Notes under the pieces: model-generated
Databases searched by the model: none
What the model was told of the DNA's origin: nothing
Seen by the model: the letters and a program-made list of their open reading frames with translations, nothing else
Program-made: the position numbers and the translations under genes
Shown: piece by piece, positions 1 through 11,826 of the stretch
Layout of the letters: every line of letters begins with the position of its first letter
Numbering within the stretch: position 1 is the first letter of the stretch
Assembly: GCA_949128115.1 (NCBI GenBank)
Contig: OX421966.1
Coordinates: forward strand, 62,741,416 to 62,805,415
Source of the DNA: Anaspis maculata
Taxonomy: Eukaryota; Arthropoda; Insecta; Coleoptera; Scraptiidae
Reading direction: 5' to 3'
DNA: 64,000 bases

Positions 1-2740
1 ATTCAACTCCGTCCTTAAAATTAACATCTTACTTACTATTAATGACGAGTTTCGCTCGAATTTTCTGGCGCATGGGGCGGTGGCACAGATTCTCCTACGA
101 CCCTGGAATATCTGACACGAAGGCACTTGAACTTATTATTAAAAGCCAAGGAAAAGAAATCAAAACATTCCATTCCGAAACCTACATATTGCTTAGAATT
201 ATGCTAACATTATGCGGATGTTTACCGAACACCTGTCGTTAAGAACACAATGGGTCCAGCCATAATATCGCGAATGTAATTATCTATATTGGACATACCG
301 GCATGTTATGTACCTACCTACCGCAATCCAGCAATCATATAATTGGCGACCAAATGTGGCCTTGTGTGCGTGCACAAAAATTGTGTTTTTCCGCATAAAC
401 ACACCTAAACAGACCGCCTCGGAGAACGCAGAGGAAACGATCAATTTAAATTGGGTATCACTTCGCCAGATATTATTTTGTACCTATACATTTATGAAAC
501 TTATCCATCAGGTACCTGTAGGACAAATTTTTTGCCGTGGTAAATACCTAATTGTTATAAATATTTATTATTGTAACGTAAATTAACAACCTTGAATTTA
601 TTATATGGAATCAATGATGTAGGTATTTTTTTAGAGAAGATTGCAGGCCGGAACCTTACGTAATAATCTGGGTTGGGTGGTACCGCGTGATGGTCCTTGA
701 AAATTTTTCAAAACTTCTCAGTTTTAATATTCCAAAGTGCGGTGTTCCTTCCTATACACCCACTCGTATCCAGATTTTGAGATACGGGAGCCTTGGTTTT
801 CGAGCGCAAGGTTGCAGCATCGGGCTTGTTTGTACAAAAAAGTGGGTTCGTAAGAAGAAATAAATTAGCTAGGTATCTATAGAACAGTGCGACATACACC
901 TTAGGCAGTTAGCACTAACGTTACAACTGCAAGGTACCTAAACTCTTGGTTTCTTTGGCATAATACGGTGCTTGTGTATGTGAGAAAATTGGGAGATATC
1001 AGACAATAAAGGCGACCTCATGCACGTATAATTTAATTATTACTAACTAGCGTGTAATTCAAGGCTCCACAGACAAAAACCACAACCTCAACAGATTGCA
1101 AGTACGATACGTGATGAAATTGGGAAATTTTAGAAATTTCCGCGTATAGCTTCAGAGGCATATTGAAACGTTTTCGTCTAAATAGGAATGGGCAGTGGAC
1201 ACCCTGAATTGTCATTGTTTTTTTTTCAAAATTTCAAACGATACTCCAGTTTGTTTATTAATAGAGTGATGGAGAGTAGTGAGAGTATAAAAATACCCAA
1301 TCTAAATTTAACTATAGACCACAAGTAATAACGATTATACCTAGGTACTGTGAATTAAAATAAAATAAGACTTGCAACTCTCGCGCTTGGAGGATGAGGA
1401 CGATAACGAGATAGGCAATTGGCAGTTGTGGATCTGAAGTCCATAGTTGTCAAGCTTTAGGTTATTATCTTCAATTCTTGCCTGTTTGGTTTCAATTTGT
1501 GGTTACCTACTTGTTCTAACTACTACTTAAACCTCGTAAACCCACCAACTATTGATCCAGCCTTTGGTCAGCTGAAGGCATGTAGGATTTGTTAAGTCGT
1601 TGCTTACTTAGATGCAACAATATAGGTCGAAATATAGGTCGGTACACATGTTACAACTTCAGACATAAAGTACGCCGATGCCAATCCATACCAATAGATC
1701 ATTCATTGATTTAAAAGTGCTGCCGCATTGCCCACTAAATCGCCACCTAATCAGTCGATATTTTATAGACCATAATATCCTCCTTCTCCTCCTGCGTAGA
1801 CTTAACCATACCGTACCAATTTGTTTCGTTATCCAATCGTGTAATCGTTCACGTGTCCGAACTGCTAATTGTTATCCTCATCGCGCCACTGCTTGGCACA
1901 TAGAAAGTTGGCCGTGAAAGAATTTCAAGTTTTGATTCCGTTTTCACTTTCGACCGCATCAGCATCTGCCAGGAAAAAAAAATAGTGAAGCAGATCAAGT
2001 TTTTTGAAGACAATTTGTGTCTTTTATTGATCTCATACACAGTAACGCAAGCTATAGGCGTAGTAGGGGTATAAGTGCACCCCTAGCGTTTTGCTATGAA
2101 ACATGGAGGTCTCGTCTAATCGAGCATTGAAGTCTATTCCAGTTTTATTTACCATTACTGTATCCAGACCCATCCAGGCAAGTACCTACCTACTTTGAAC
2201 CAAGCTTGAGCGAAATTACATGGGGCCCAGCCCCAGCAAACTATTCTGAACGTATCGAAAGCCTGACATCAGGTACAGCACTAGATTTCAAAAGCTAAGG
2301 TCCTTTTTCGGCACACAGGTAGCGGTAGTTGAAGGCTTTTACTCTCACTTGAGCTATGCACCTGAACTCTGACTACTTACGTAATTATTCGAAATCAAAT
2401 GCAAAAGATATCAGGTAATGGTGGGGGTGGTATAGGTATAGGTATAGGTAAGTATCCAATAAAACATCTAACCAAACAATTTCGTGCATATTAAGCACCA
2501 ATTGATACCAATTCGGAAGACAATTTCCAACCGAGCCGACTTCCTGCGTAACACATTCGAAATTAAGCGATTTGTTTCACGCACGACTAGCTCGGGCACA
2601 AACAATGTCTTAATGAAAACGTGTAATTTGCCGTCACCTCTAATAGTCCTCGGGAAAATCTCGAAGGAGTTTTGTTGGCCAAAAACAGCCAGACGGTATC
2701 CACCTACCTGTGCATAAACATAAAATCCTTATAGTAACGG
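1..2740. other. AT-rich unique DNA, no gene seen
   Basis: Open frames here are short (under 80 codons), show no recognisable domain and sit on both strands without pattern, as expected by chance. The stretch is sprinkled with TAGGTA and TACCTA hexamers, a texture common in several insect genomes. No inverted repeat, transposon end or RNA gene was found by eye. Confidence 0.6.
2429..2450. repeat. GGTATA microsatellite
   Basis: Short run of about 3.5 GGTATA units. It is the densest patch of the TAGGTA-type motif that is scattered over the window. Confidence 0.7.
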
Positions 2741-3430
2741 GTGATGATAATTATCAAAATATATCATATTGCTAAGAGCGACGATTCCCGTCCATTCTGG
2801 TGAACACGCGATATTTCTGGGCTCTTCCACAGCCGCAGTGTACAAATGCGCGGAGCTCTGGACATTTTTAGAGTGTGCGAGGTGACATTGAAATGCATGG
2901 AGACTCAAACGCCTGATCAAGACACATCTGTCCATTTGGCGGCGGCGCCGGCTCTAGAGTACGGCAGAATTATGCGCGAGGTGTGTGGGATTGTTCGGGA
3001 GTCGCCTAGAAAATCAAGGATGATTTTTTCAACAGAAACTCGAAAAGCTAAATTTTGGGTACGGTCCTGTATTTATTTCATACGTGAATAAGGCGCTACA
3101 AAGGCTCTTTGTTCTAGAATATACCTGCAAACTTTCAATAGATTCTATTGATCTATTCCTGAGATATGGCCAATCAAGCTTTCCGGTTGAAGACACATGA
3201 ATCACCCTGTATATCGGAAACGGGGGACGTCAGGAAAATTTTGAAGGCAGATTCTCGATTTGCCTCGAGAAACTACATCTACCCTTGAACTATGTCGGTT
3301 ACTTCGTGGGACACCCTGTAAATAAAAATATGAAAGGGCTGGAAAACTCTCTAATCAAGGTAACCTCCTTGACTTTTTGTGATCATTTTTGATAAGCAAT
3401 GAATGTCTTTTTTTTTTCGAAAAAAAGTAG
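2741..3430. other. Unique DNA with solitary CACCCTGTA ends
   Basis: A GC-richer patch (about 2820-3000) contains an 82-codon plus-strand open frame (2846-3091) that matches nothing I recognise. At 3203-3211 and 3312-3320 the motif CACCCTGTA occurs twice in the same orientation. This is the usual outer end of TA-targeting MITEs in this window (compare 24343-24351 and 56953-56961), but no facing TACAGGGTG partner is visible, so these look like solitary or truncated ends. Confidence 0.4.
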
Positions 3431-3503
3431 CGCCCAACGTGGGGCTCGAACCCACGACCCTGAGATTAAGAGTCTCATGCTCTACCGACTGAGCTAGCCG
3501 GGC
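3431..3503 (-). tRNA. tRNA-Lys (CTT)
   Basis: The minus strand reads a full 73-nt cloverleaf. The acceptor GCCCGGC pairs imperfectly with GTTGGGC and is followed by discriminator G. The A box is TAGCTCAGTCGG, the anticodon loop ACTCTTAAT carries CTT (Lys), and the T arm has GGGTTCGAGCCC. No intron is present. Directly downstream on the minus strand lies CTACTTTTTTT, a Pol III terminator, so the gene looks functional. A second tRNA gene on the same strand starts about 390 bp away, which suggests a small dispersed tRNA cluster. Confidence 0.96.
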
Positions 3504-3889
3504 TTGCCAGTGTTTTGAAAATAGACATCTCAGACGCTACCTAAATTATCGAGACAATAAATTGACCGTTTTTCTTCGCTTTTACACATACAACATAATG
3601 CTCTTTCTAATTTTTTTTCTATTTAATTAGAAAGTTTTTGAAAGAAAAGTTGGATCTACACCAGCACTAATCGATACCCATTTACACATCCAAATTTCGT
3701 TAATCGATCAGCTATAGTTAGTTGAATTTTGATGTTTGGTTTTTATTATCAATGCTATTCTGGCTCCAAAGGTCAGAAATTAGAGTGATTATTTTCAATA
3801 AAAATAATGAGATACAATTTATGATATCAAAGGGAGTGAGTACTTATCTAAAAAAAAATTGGAATCAAATTTTTATTGAAAAAAAATGC
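3504..3889. other. Spacer between two tRNA genes
   Basis: AT-rich spacer with the T-run terminator of the tRNA-Asn gene at its right edge (A-run at 3880-3886 on the plus strand). Nothing else was recognised. Confidence 0.6.
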
Positions 3890-3906
3890 CGCCCCCGGGT
3901 GGGCTC

Positions 3907-3943
<37 letters not shown>

Positions 3944-3962
3944 GCCATTGCGCCACGGAGGC
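3890..3962 (-). tRNA. tRNA-Asn (GTT)
   Basis: The minus strand gives a 73-nt cloverleaf. Acceptor GCCTCCG faces CGGGGGC and is followed by discriminator G. The D arm is GCGCAATGGCTAGCGC, the anticodon stem is TTCGG/CCGAA with loop CTGTTAA (anticodon GTT, Asn), and the T arm is GGTGGTTCGAGCCCACC. No intron is present. A T8 run follows within a few bases on the minus strand and would serve as the Pol III terminator. Compared with the common insect form, the D loop appears to be one base shorter, but all stems are intact. Confidence 0.96.
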
Positions 3963-4025
3963 TATAATGGCGTCCTGAGATTTGACACATGGAACTTGAC
4001 ACATGAAAGCTGAAAATCCAGCATG

Positions 4026-5141
4026 TCACTATTTTAAAAGATTTCTGATGCGACTGAAAAAGTTGTTGACGGGAATCGGTTTTATTTAATTTTTTTCTCC
4101 AAATTTAAACTCCTCCAAAGAGAAATGTACCGAAAACGTATAAAATTTTCAAAATCACCAATAATTTTCGAAAATTTTTATTTGATGTTTGAAAATTTGG
4201 AAACTAGATAGCAACGAACATACCTACACAAGAAACTCGCATGCCAAATTTGAACTTTCTATTGAAAAAAAAACATAAATGATTTCTATTAATTCACTTT
4301 TCCATATCTATACAGAGCGTTTCAGGTATGATATCAAAAAATTAAACTATGGGTAGATCTCTTCAAAATATGACGAAAACCTATATACCATTTTGCAAAG
4401 TTCGGCCTAATGACGAAGATACAGCCCTCCAAAGTTAAATTTTTTCGGATTTCAAAAATTCGTAACTCAAGAACGTTTCGACAAATTTAGCTTTTATCCA
4501 GCAAAAGCTGGTTTGTCATAATTATCTATCAACCTGCCAAATTTGAGAAGAATCCATGAGGGTCAATAATTTAGAAGCATCCGAAGAAAAGTTGACTCAA
4601 GGTGACCCCTCATAACTTCCACGCCACTGATTGGATTCTTTTCAAATTTGGCAGTTTGATGGATAATTATGACAAACCAGCTAATGCTAAATTAAAGCTA
4701 AATTTGTCGAGAAGTTCTTGAGTTGAAAATTTTTGAAATCCGAAAAAAGTGAACTTTGGAGAGCTGTATCTTCGTCATTAGACCGAACTTTGCAAAATGG
4801 TTATAGGTTTTCGTCAAATTTTGACAATATCTACCCACAGTTTTTTTTTGCTATCATCCCTGAAGTACCTTGTATACGAGAAATAATTTTTGATACCTTT
4901 TTCTTTAATGAAAGTTCATATTCGGCATGCGACTTTCTTGAAGAAAGACTTTTGTGCGTTGCTATCTAGTTATCCATATTTCAAAAATCAAAATCAAAAT
5001 TTTTTTTGGAAATTTTGAAAATTTGATAGCATTGCCCGTACATTTTCTCTTTAAAGGAGTTTTTAGTTGAAGAAAAAATGAAATTAAATCGATTTCTGTC
5101 AACAACTTTTTTAGTCGTATGAGAAACCCCTCAACAGTGTA
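4026..5141. mobile_element. Foldback element, arms about 540 bp
   Basis: The left half (about 4026-4580) reappears in reverse complement in the right half (about 4620-5141). Examples are TTTGCAAAGTTCGG (left) against CCGAACTTTGCAAAATGG (right), AGCTGGTTTGTCATAATTAT against its reverse complement near 4663-4682, and CGACTGAAAAAGTTGTTGAC against the right end. The centre lies near 4600. Arms are diverged with many substitutions, and the exact ends and target duplication are unclear. It carries no coding capacity and is best described as a non-autonomous inverted-repeat element. It begins about 60 bp past the tRNA-Asn gene. Confidence 0.8.
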
Positions 5142-5562
5142 AAGTACCTACTTCGAAAACAAAAGGTGGTCAGCTTGAAATATTCAGTATTTCAAAGTCT
5201 TTTGTTGAAACGTCCAACATGGGCGCATAACAAAGATAAGATTTTTTAGGATAGGTAGTGTGATGGGCAGCTTAAAATTAAAACAAGTGAGTATGCCTTC
5301 ACGTGCGTTAGTCTCAGTAGCGCATTTTCTCAAAGATATATTGTGGCATATTGCATGTGGCATGTTGCATGTTGCTTGTGGCATGTGGCATAAGGCATAT
5401 TGTGAACGTAAAGAAATTTGGTTGAAGGAGAAACCCCCAGTCTTCCTTGCCTTCCTTCCTCGCCCACTTTCTTCATTCGTAACTCATTGTGATATTTTGT
5501 TATCAGAATGGGGTACTTGCCAATGAAATAGATTTGAATGAAAATTCTTTCACTCATCAATA
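5142..5562. repeat. GGCATRTTGCATG short tandem patch and MITE end
   Basis: Positions 5340-5402 hold an imperfect tandem run built on GGCATGTTGCATGT. At 5504-5525 GAATGGGGTACTTGCCAATG matches the terminal sequence of the small hairpin MITE at 17493-17586, so this is probably a truncated copy. The segment 5290-5335 (CACGTGCGTTAGTCTCAGTA and following) resembles 9120-9160. Confidence 0.5.
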
Positions 5563-7012
5563 TTTTTTTGTTTGAGGGCGGGAGCTGGGAGCGGCGACTA
5601 ATCAACAGTAGTCTATTCTTTCCCATTTTTAGTCGGCTATCCATATAGCGAAAGAATTAGATCGCTGTGTCTTCGGGTTTATGTTTTCCATTCATCTCTT
5701 ACTTTGAGGGCAGCGTGTGGGGGTGGCAGCATTCGGCAAAGTAACTGTTGCACAGTTTGAGTTAGGAGTTTCTAAATGTTTAAGGATATATGACAATCAG
5801 TGAAAATTGTGAAAGTACTGAAAGTTGCATTTTTTTTGTTTGGGGGCGGGAGCTGAAGGCGGCGACTAATCAAAAGTGGCCTATCTCTTCCCATTTTTAG
5901 TCAGCTATCTATATAGCGGAATAATTAGATCGCTATGTCTTCAGGGTTATGTTTTACATTTATCTCATACTTTGGGGGCGGCGTGTGGGAGCCGCAGAGT
6001 TTGGCAAAGAAATTCTTCCACAGTTTGAGTTGGGAGTTTCTGAATGTTTGAGGTGACATTAAAATGTAAATCAGTGGAAATTATTGAAAGTTGCACTTTT
6101 TTCTTTTGGGGGTGGAAGTTGGAGGCGACGCCATATCAAAAGTAGCCTATTCTTTTCCATTTTTAGTTGGCTATCCATATAGCGAAAGAATTAGATCGTT
6201 ATGTCTTCGGGTTTATGTTTTTCATTCATCTCTCACTTTGATGGCAGCATGTGGGGGCGGCAGCATTCGGCAAAGTAACTGTTGCACAGTTTGAGTTGCG
6301 AGTTTCTAAATGTAAGGGAAATATGACAATCAGTGAAAATTGTGAAAGTTGCATTTTTTTGTTTGGAGGCGGCAGCTGGAGGCGGCGGCTAATTAAAAGT
6401 GGCCTATCTTTTTCCAATTTCAGTCAGCTATCAATATAGTGAAAGAATTAGATCGCTATGTCTCCAAGTTCATGTTTTACATTCATCTCTCACTTTGGGG
6501 GCGGCGTGTGGGAGCGGCAGAATTTGGCAAAGAAATTTTTGCACAGTTTGAGACAAGAGTTTCTGAATGTTCGAGGTGACATTATCAGCTAAATCAGTGA
6601 AAATTGTTGAAAGTTGCACTTTTTTTCTTTTGGGGGCGGAAGCTGGAGGCGGCGCCATATCAAAAGTAGCCTATCCTTTTCTATTTTTAGTCAGCTATCC
6701 ATATAGCAAAAAACTTATATCGCTTTGTCTTGGGGTTCATGTTTTTCATTTATCTCTTACTTTGGGGGCGGCGTGTGGGAGCGGCAGCGGTCAGCTGAGC
6801 AAATGTTGCACAATTTGAGTTGGCAGTTCCTAAATGTTCAAGGGAACATCTCAATCAGTAACATTTGTGGAAGTTGCACTTTTTATCGTTTGGGGGCGGA
6901 ATCTGGGGGCGGCGACTAACCGAAAGTAGCCTATCCTTTCCCATTTTCAGTCAGCTATTTATATACCGAAAGAATCAGATCGCTATGTCTTCGGGTTTAT
7001 TTTTTTCATTTT
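5563..7012. repeat. Tandem array, about 263-bp units, alternating types
   Basis: The phrase GGCGACTAATCAAAAG or a variant recurs at about 5594, 5860, 6126, 6383, 6650 and 6911, a spacing of 257-267 bp, giving about 5.5 units. Each unit contains TTTGGGGGCGGGAGCTG, a GTCAGCTATCCATATAGCG block, TCGCTATGTCTTCGGGTT, and TTTGGGGGCGGCGTGTGGGA. Units alternate. Units 2 and 4 are followed by a GAGGTGACATT tail and then a CGCCATATCAAAAG head, whereas units 1, 3 and 5 are followed by ATATGACAATCAGTG-type tails and CTAATCAAAAG-type heads. This implies a dimeric repeat of about 525 bp. Several open frames run through the array, but they differ between units and look incidental. Confidence 0.85.
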
Positions 7013-7384
7013 AAAGTGATTGGGGGCGGTTTTCAGCAGTTTTTCATGTCGGCGGCGCATATTGGAGACGGAATGTTTCTTGGCTTACGTTTATAAGTGG
7101 CAACTATGTATTATTCAAAAAATGAGAACACTAGAGCATCAGGTCTGGTAGAAAGTGCAATATTATGTTATTTCAAGTTTATCGAGGGCGGTTTTCTCTA
7201 TGTTGGCGGCGCAATATGGACATCCAATATGGCCCAGCCCTTCTTTGGGAGTGGCAGGGGCAGCTATGTAACAGCGAAAAAATTAGAAAAGCTAGGTCGT
7301 CCAGTTTGGGAGGAGTTCGAGGAACGGACGGACGGACGGACGGACAAAGCGGTTGCAATAGCGATTTTCATCAAGATGGAAGTG
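7013..7384. other. GC-richer segment next to the array, ACGG microsatellite
   Basis: The segment continues the GGGGGCGG-rich texture of the array (TTGGCGGCGC occurs twice) and contains about five ACGG units at 7324-7345. A run of this kind after GAGGAGTTCGAGGAAC is typical of 3' tails of some insect retroelements, but no coding sequence confirms that. Two overlapping plus-strand open frames of about 100 codons have no recognisable domain. Confidence 0.4.
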
Positions 7385-9075
7385 CGCTAAAAAGGGGAAT
7401 TAAAGTTTGGGAAAAATTAGTCGTGGTTTCAGAATGCGAAAATAGCGAGTGCGAGATGCTGTCTGGTCTCGAGGGGTGACGCCACACGCCGGCACATGAG
7501 CTTGGTGGTCAGGGGGAGATTTTGGTAGAGAGGGGGAATGAGAGGAATGGCCCAAGAAATGAACTTGGGGTCGGAGAGGACAGGTTGATGTGAGGTCGAA
7601 ACGAACGAATGTATTTGGCAAGAAGATACATTATGACTCGTCAACAATAAGTTAATAAGAGTGCTAAAAACACTGTTGATAGTTGTAGTGCATCAGTTAC
7701 GAGAGAAGAAAATATTAAGGCAAGTCTGATTTCCATTGTAATCAAATGATAATTATTTGATGAGGTTGGGTTGAAGTGATTGTTTTGTTCATAGAATGAT
7801 GGTAGGTCTTGTTCTTAATATTTCTAACAGCCATAGGAAGCGTCAAACCGATTCAATACCCTGCAATCGCTGTGAGCTTTAAAATACATTGTTTTCAGCC
7901 ACCTTCAAGACACCAGAAGAATGGTGAAAACCTCAGTAATCCTTTCGAAGAGACCTAGCTTCCTACAGAGTATGATTTTGTAGACTCTATTAGCTTGAGA
8001 CAAAACACTAGCAGTGTTAATGCAAATCGAATCTGGGCGACAATATCACGTGTTATCTCACCCCATAGAATGAAAGATTCAACCTTTTTCGCACGACAAG
8101 AAGTTTATGAGCAATAAGGTTGAGTTCCACAAAGAGAATCCTTTCGAACAATGTCAAGAAAATTCAGTGTCGCGTCAAAAACGGTTCAAGACAGAAAAAA
8201 ACATAACATCATTTTTGCAGGTTTACTAATAAGAAGCTCACCGCGATAAATTGTACACCTGATTGCAGATTTGAGTGAGGTTAGATAACCCAACGTGAAA
8301 TAGAGCTGTAAGTTCAAAACTACAGCACCAGCCGGATATAAATTTATTGAACGTATAAACACTCAACTTTTATGTAAATTATTTGATTGATAATTAAAAT
8401 AATGGCTATAATTTCGAAATACCAGGACAATACTCAGTGAACAACCATCTCTCTCTAAGTACAACTAAATAATCAAGATTTCTCTTCGTGCAAATAAAAT
8501 GGGCTAGAAAGCAGAAAGGGCTAGAATGAAATCAACGAGGTATCAATCAATTAGGCAAGGAATTAAAGTCAAGTGCGTTTGGAAACGGGTTCACCAATAG
8601 TTCTGCAGATCAGAAAGAATGCGAACGGAATTAAATTGAACGGGTTGAGTTAATTAGTCACAGGGTTTCGCGCGTAACTAGGGTGTACTTTGCTTTCAGA
8701 AACCGAATGTGAACATAAACTTACTAATTCCTATCGGTAGCTGATTTCAGCACGCCTGGAAATTATGTGATGAATGATTGAGCTAAACCTAATCAAATTG
8801 GCGATGATTGATTAATTCGTAATAAAGATTAGGTGTGGTGTTAAATGACTTAGTTCATTTTTCAACATTTTTTTCAATTATCCTCTTTCAAAAAACTGAG
8901 GTTACTCGCATGACAGGGGTACTAGGGCATGACTGGGAGAGAATTAGGGAAGTGAGTAATTGATTTAGGAGACTAAGGTGAAGGTAATTAGAAATCTACG
9001 CCACAACAAAAACAAAACACGACGCAGGGTCAATAAATGAATCACAGCTAATCAATCAATTTGAGGGAAAGCGGC
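7385..9075 (+). repeat. Interspersed repeat R, copy 1
   Basis: One of three co-oriented copies (also 33270-35440 and 51560-53175). Anchors shared by all: AGTTGTAGTGCATCAGTTAC at 7681, and ATTGGCGATGATTGATTA at 8797. The anchors are 1116 bp apart here, against 1074 and 1091 in the other copies, so this is a defined unit. No long open frame is conserved among copies. No terminal repeats or poly-A were found. It could be a non-autonomous retroelement or a Helitron-like unit. The class is unknown. Confidence 0.8.
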
Positions 9076-10015
9076 TTTTCCACAGTAGAAATGTAACAAA
9101 ACAAGTGCATGCATATTCCCTCACGTGCGTGAGTCGGAATAGCGCATTTTCTTGGTAAGCATCAACTCGTCCCAAAACAGAAGATTAAAGCGATCTACTT
9201 CTCTTGCTGATGAATAAATGACTCACAATTAGCTGAAATTAGCTCCCTTTCTATGCTCCTACCACTAAACAAAAACCACTTCTTTTCACCGGAAATTTTC
9301 TTCTTCGATGCTATCTAGGATGACGCTGATTCAATTTAAACAAATTTAGGGGTCGAGAATATCAAATGGGACAGTCAGAAAGAATTTTAAGTTGATGTGG
9401 GTGGGGTTGAGGTAGCTGAAGACAGAAATTTGCCAATGTATGTTTCAGACGTCCCTCTCGATATAAAAATCTACTTGTGTGAGCTTTTTTCGTAAAAATT
9501 GAGTGAAATGCCCAAAACCCCCGTTGTTGCGTTTTCGTTATGAAGATGTACCTGTTTGAGCTTTCTCCAGAAAAATTGAGTGGAATGCCCAAAAACCCCC
9601 TTGTTGGGTTTTCGTTGGGCCACCCTGTATAATCAAAGTTTTTGGGATAGCATTTTGAGATCTGAGCAACACGGGCTTTACCGAAACAAATCACATCTGA
9701 TGCCGTCTGATGAGGTTTTTACGATACTTAATCTGCGGTGCCCAAGGTTGACCGAGGGAATTATTCACAGGGTTTTTTTGTGATATGATAAAGGCTTTCG
9801 ATTGCGTCCTAATTATTTTTACATTACCTGATTATTCCACGAAATTGTTGGTATTTTCGGAGTCTATACGTTCAGTTTAGAGAAAAAAGTTACTCTTGCA
9901 AATCTTTGAATAGAGGCTTCATTTCCGAGATACTTAATTGAGTTTGAAACGTTGGAAAACATCCCAAAATCGCCACTTCCAAATCCCTAAAAATTAGAAT
10001 CCAAGAAAAGTCATA
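9076..10015. other. Mosaic of short repeat pieces (families S and T)
   Basis: The part 9270-9690 (repeat S) resembles 57040-57700 and, inverted, 55080-55250. A shared feature is GATGCTATCTAGGATGACG against GATGCTGTGCAGGATGACG. From 9895 a second repeat (T) begins with GAATAGAGGCTTCATTTCCG at 9908, the same 20 bases as at 45440-45459. Repeat T is interrupted at 10016 by the large element that follows. No gene was seen. Confidence 0.6.
9474..9628. repeat. Tandem duplication, about 78 bp x 2
   Basis: The segment with GAGCTTTYT..AAAAATTGAGTG, AATGCCCAAAAMCCCC and TTGTTGSGTTTTCGTT occurs twice in a row and ends at CCACCCTGTA. A related single unit is at 23400-23480. Confidence 0.7.
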
Positions 10016-10689
10016 TAGCCCAGTCAAATTAGGTTTTGACCTAGAAATAATTCGCCCAAGGCTGAATTTTTGCACATTGATAGTTTGGACCTAGTATAAC
10101 AACATATGAAAATACCCAAACTTTCCCATGTCCGCGTCTTCGATTTTCAGGTCCTCAGGTTCTTGAATCTGCATCGCTGAGCTGCAACTCATGCCGAAGT
10201 ATTAATCTTGAACCAATTAAACTCAAACTGATCTTGAATTGAAGAGAGAAGATCAAAAATGATTTTCCGGTGCGAGTGTCTCACATCCGGTGCGCGGCAA
10301 GCCGGTAGACCCGCGAAATTCAATAGTAACGCTGTTATTCGCGACGTCTTCTCACGGAACTATCGCTTTGTATCGTTTATCAAAAAAATAACAACGGTGA
10401 ACCACAGCTCAATGCATTTAGTGATTCTTCAGTTTCCCAAATATGTATCTATGGTGTCTGTGGAAGCATCAGTTACAAATATACAGCCCCCAGACTAAAC
10501 GCTAGTCAGGGTGACATGAGCTCTGTTTTGCGATCTGTGAGCACGATTGTAATCCTTGGTGACTACTGGGTGTCCACATTAACATTACTGTTGTGATTAT
10601 TATAAGCTATCTTGGGGTTATATCTCGGGTTATATATTCAGTTGTATGTCTAAAAGGTATGTTGCTTTTTTCATTCAACAATATAATGA

Positions 10690-11190
10690 GTTATAGCTGG
10701 GTAATTTAGGTCAAAAGTCGACAAAACCAATAGAAAAGATTCGGCTAGAGCTGAATTTTTGCTAATTGACAGTTTGGACCTAGTACAACAACATATCAAA
10801 ATACCCAAACTTTCCCCTGTCCGCGTCTTTGGTTTTCAGGTCCTCAGGTTCTTGGAGTTGCACCGCTGAGCTGCAACTTATGCCGTAGTATTAATCTTGA
10901 ACCGATCAAGCTAGGCTGAACTCAAATGGAAGGAAAAAATCGAACAATAATTTCTGGTGCGAACGGTCCACATCCGTCCGCAGCAATCCAACATACCCGC
11001 TAAATTCAAAATTAACACTGTTATCCACGACGACTTTTTACAGAACTCTTGCTTTGTATCGTTCATCAAAAAGAGAAAGGTGAACCAAAGCTTAATGCAT
11101 TTAACGATTCTTCAGCTTTCCAAGTATGTATCTATGGTGTCTGTGGAAACACCGATTTCAAATACACAGCCCCCAGACTAAAATCGAGTC
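10690..11190 (+). repeat. Direct second copy of the left arm
   Basis: This repeats the order of 10060-10510: AGTTTGGACCTAGTACAACA, TCCGCGTCTTTGGTTTTCAG, GCTGAGCTGCAACTTATGCC, GCATTTAACGATTCTTCAGC and CAGCCCCCAGACTAAA. The offset is about 690 bp. The element therefore has two left arm segments and one right arm, meaning internal duplication or insertion of a related short element. Confidence 0.8.
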
Positions 11191-11398
11191 AGGGTAACGC
11201 GATCTCTGTCTGTATTGACTTTATTGTTTTCTATGAGCCTAATCTTTTTCATTTTGAGTTATTGGCGAATTGAATACATACTCGCACATCCAATGAGGCT
11301 ACATACTACATATTTATATTATTAGGAAGTTTACGCCATGAATGTTCATGTCATTCATGTACTCAATTGCATTATTGTGGTTATACAAAATGTACTTA

Positions 11399-11526
11399 CG
11401 CCGGGTTGCTCACTTCGAGTTTAACTTCAAACCCGGTTTGGTTACGATGGAAATAATTGTTGCAACAATTAAATCTATGGCAACCAAACCAAGTTTAAAG
11501 TTAAACTCGAAGTGAGCAACCCGGCG
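11399..11526. mobile_element. PIF/Harbinger-like MITE hairpin, TTA target site
   Basis: A 128-bp near-perfect hairpin with inverted repeats of about 45 bp starting CGCCGGGTTGCTCACTTCGA and three mismatches within them. It is bounded by TTA at 11396-11398 and TTA at 11527-11529, and a 3-bp TWA duplication is the hallmark of PIF/Harbinger. It sits inside the larger TA-flanked element, so it arrived later. Confidence 0.85.
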
Positions 11527-11826
11527 TTAGTTAAAGTAGACCATGGAAATGTAATGGAAAATTGGAATGCAATAACTCACTGAAAATGTTTAGCTCATAG
11601 CTCTTTAATCATGATATGAAGCAAGTAGGTAGCTGCTACGTTTCATAAATTTCGGATGACGTCTCTGAAAACGACTCTGGACTGATAGGTGGTAGGTGCC
11701 ACAATGCTTTTTTCGCACCATGACTGAAGGTTTTGATTGTTCTAGCTGGTGATTAGTTATACTCTTCTAGGTGGTCCTATACATTTTATTCAGTGTTACA
11801 TAGTGTCATCGTTGTCATCAACATGA

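Noticed and set aside
5563..7012. CRISPR-like or coding array
   Set aside because: Units are 263 bp, contiguous and without spacers. Frames differ from unit to unit. It is an ordinary tandem repeat in a eukaryotic genome.
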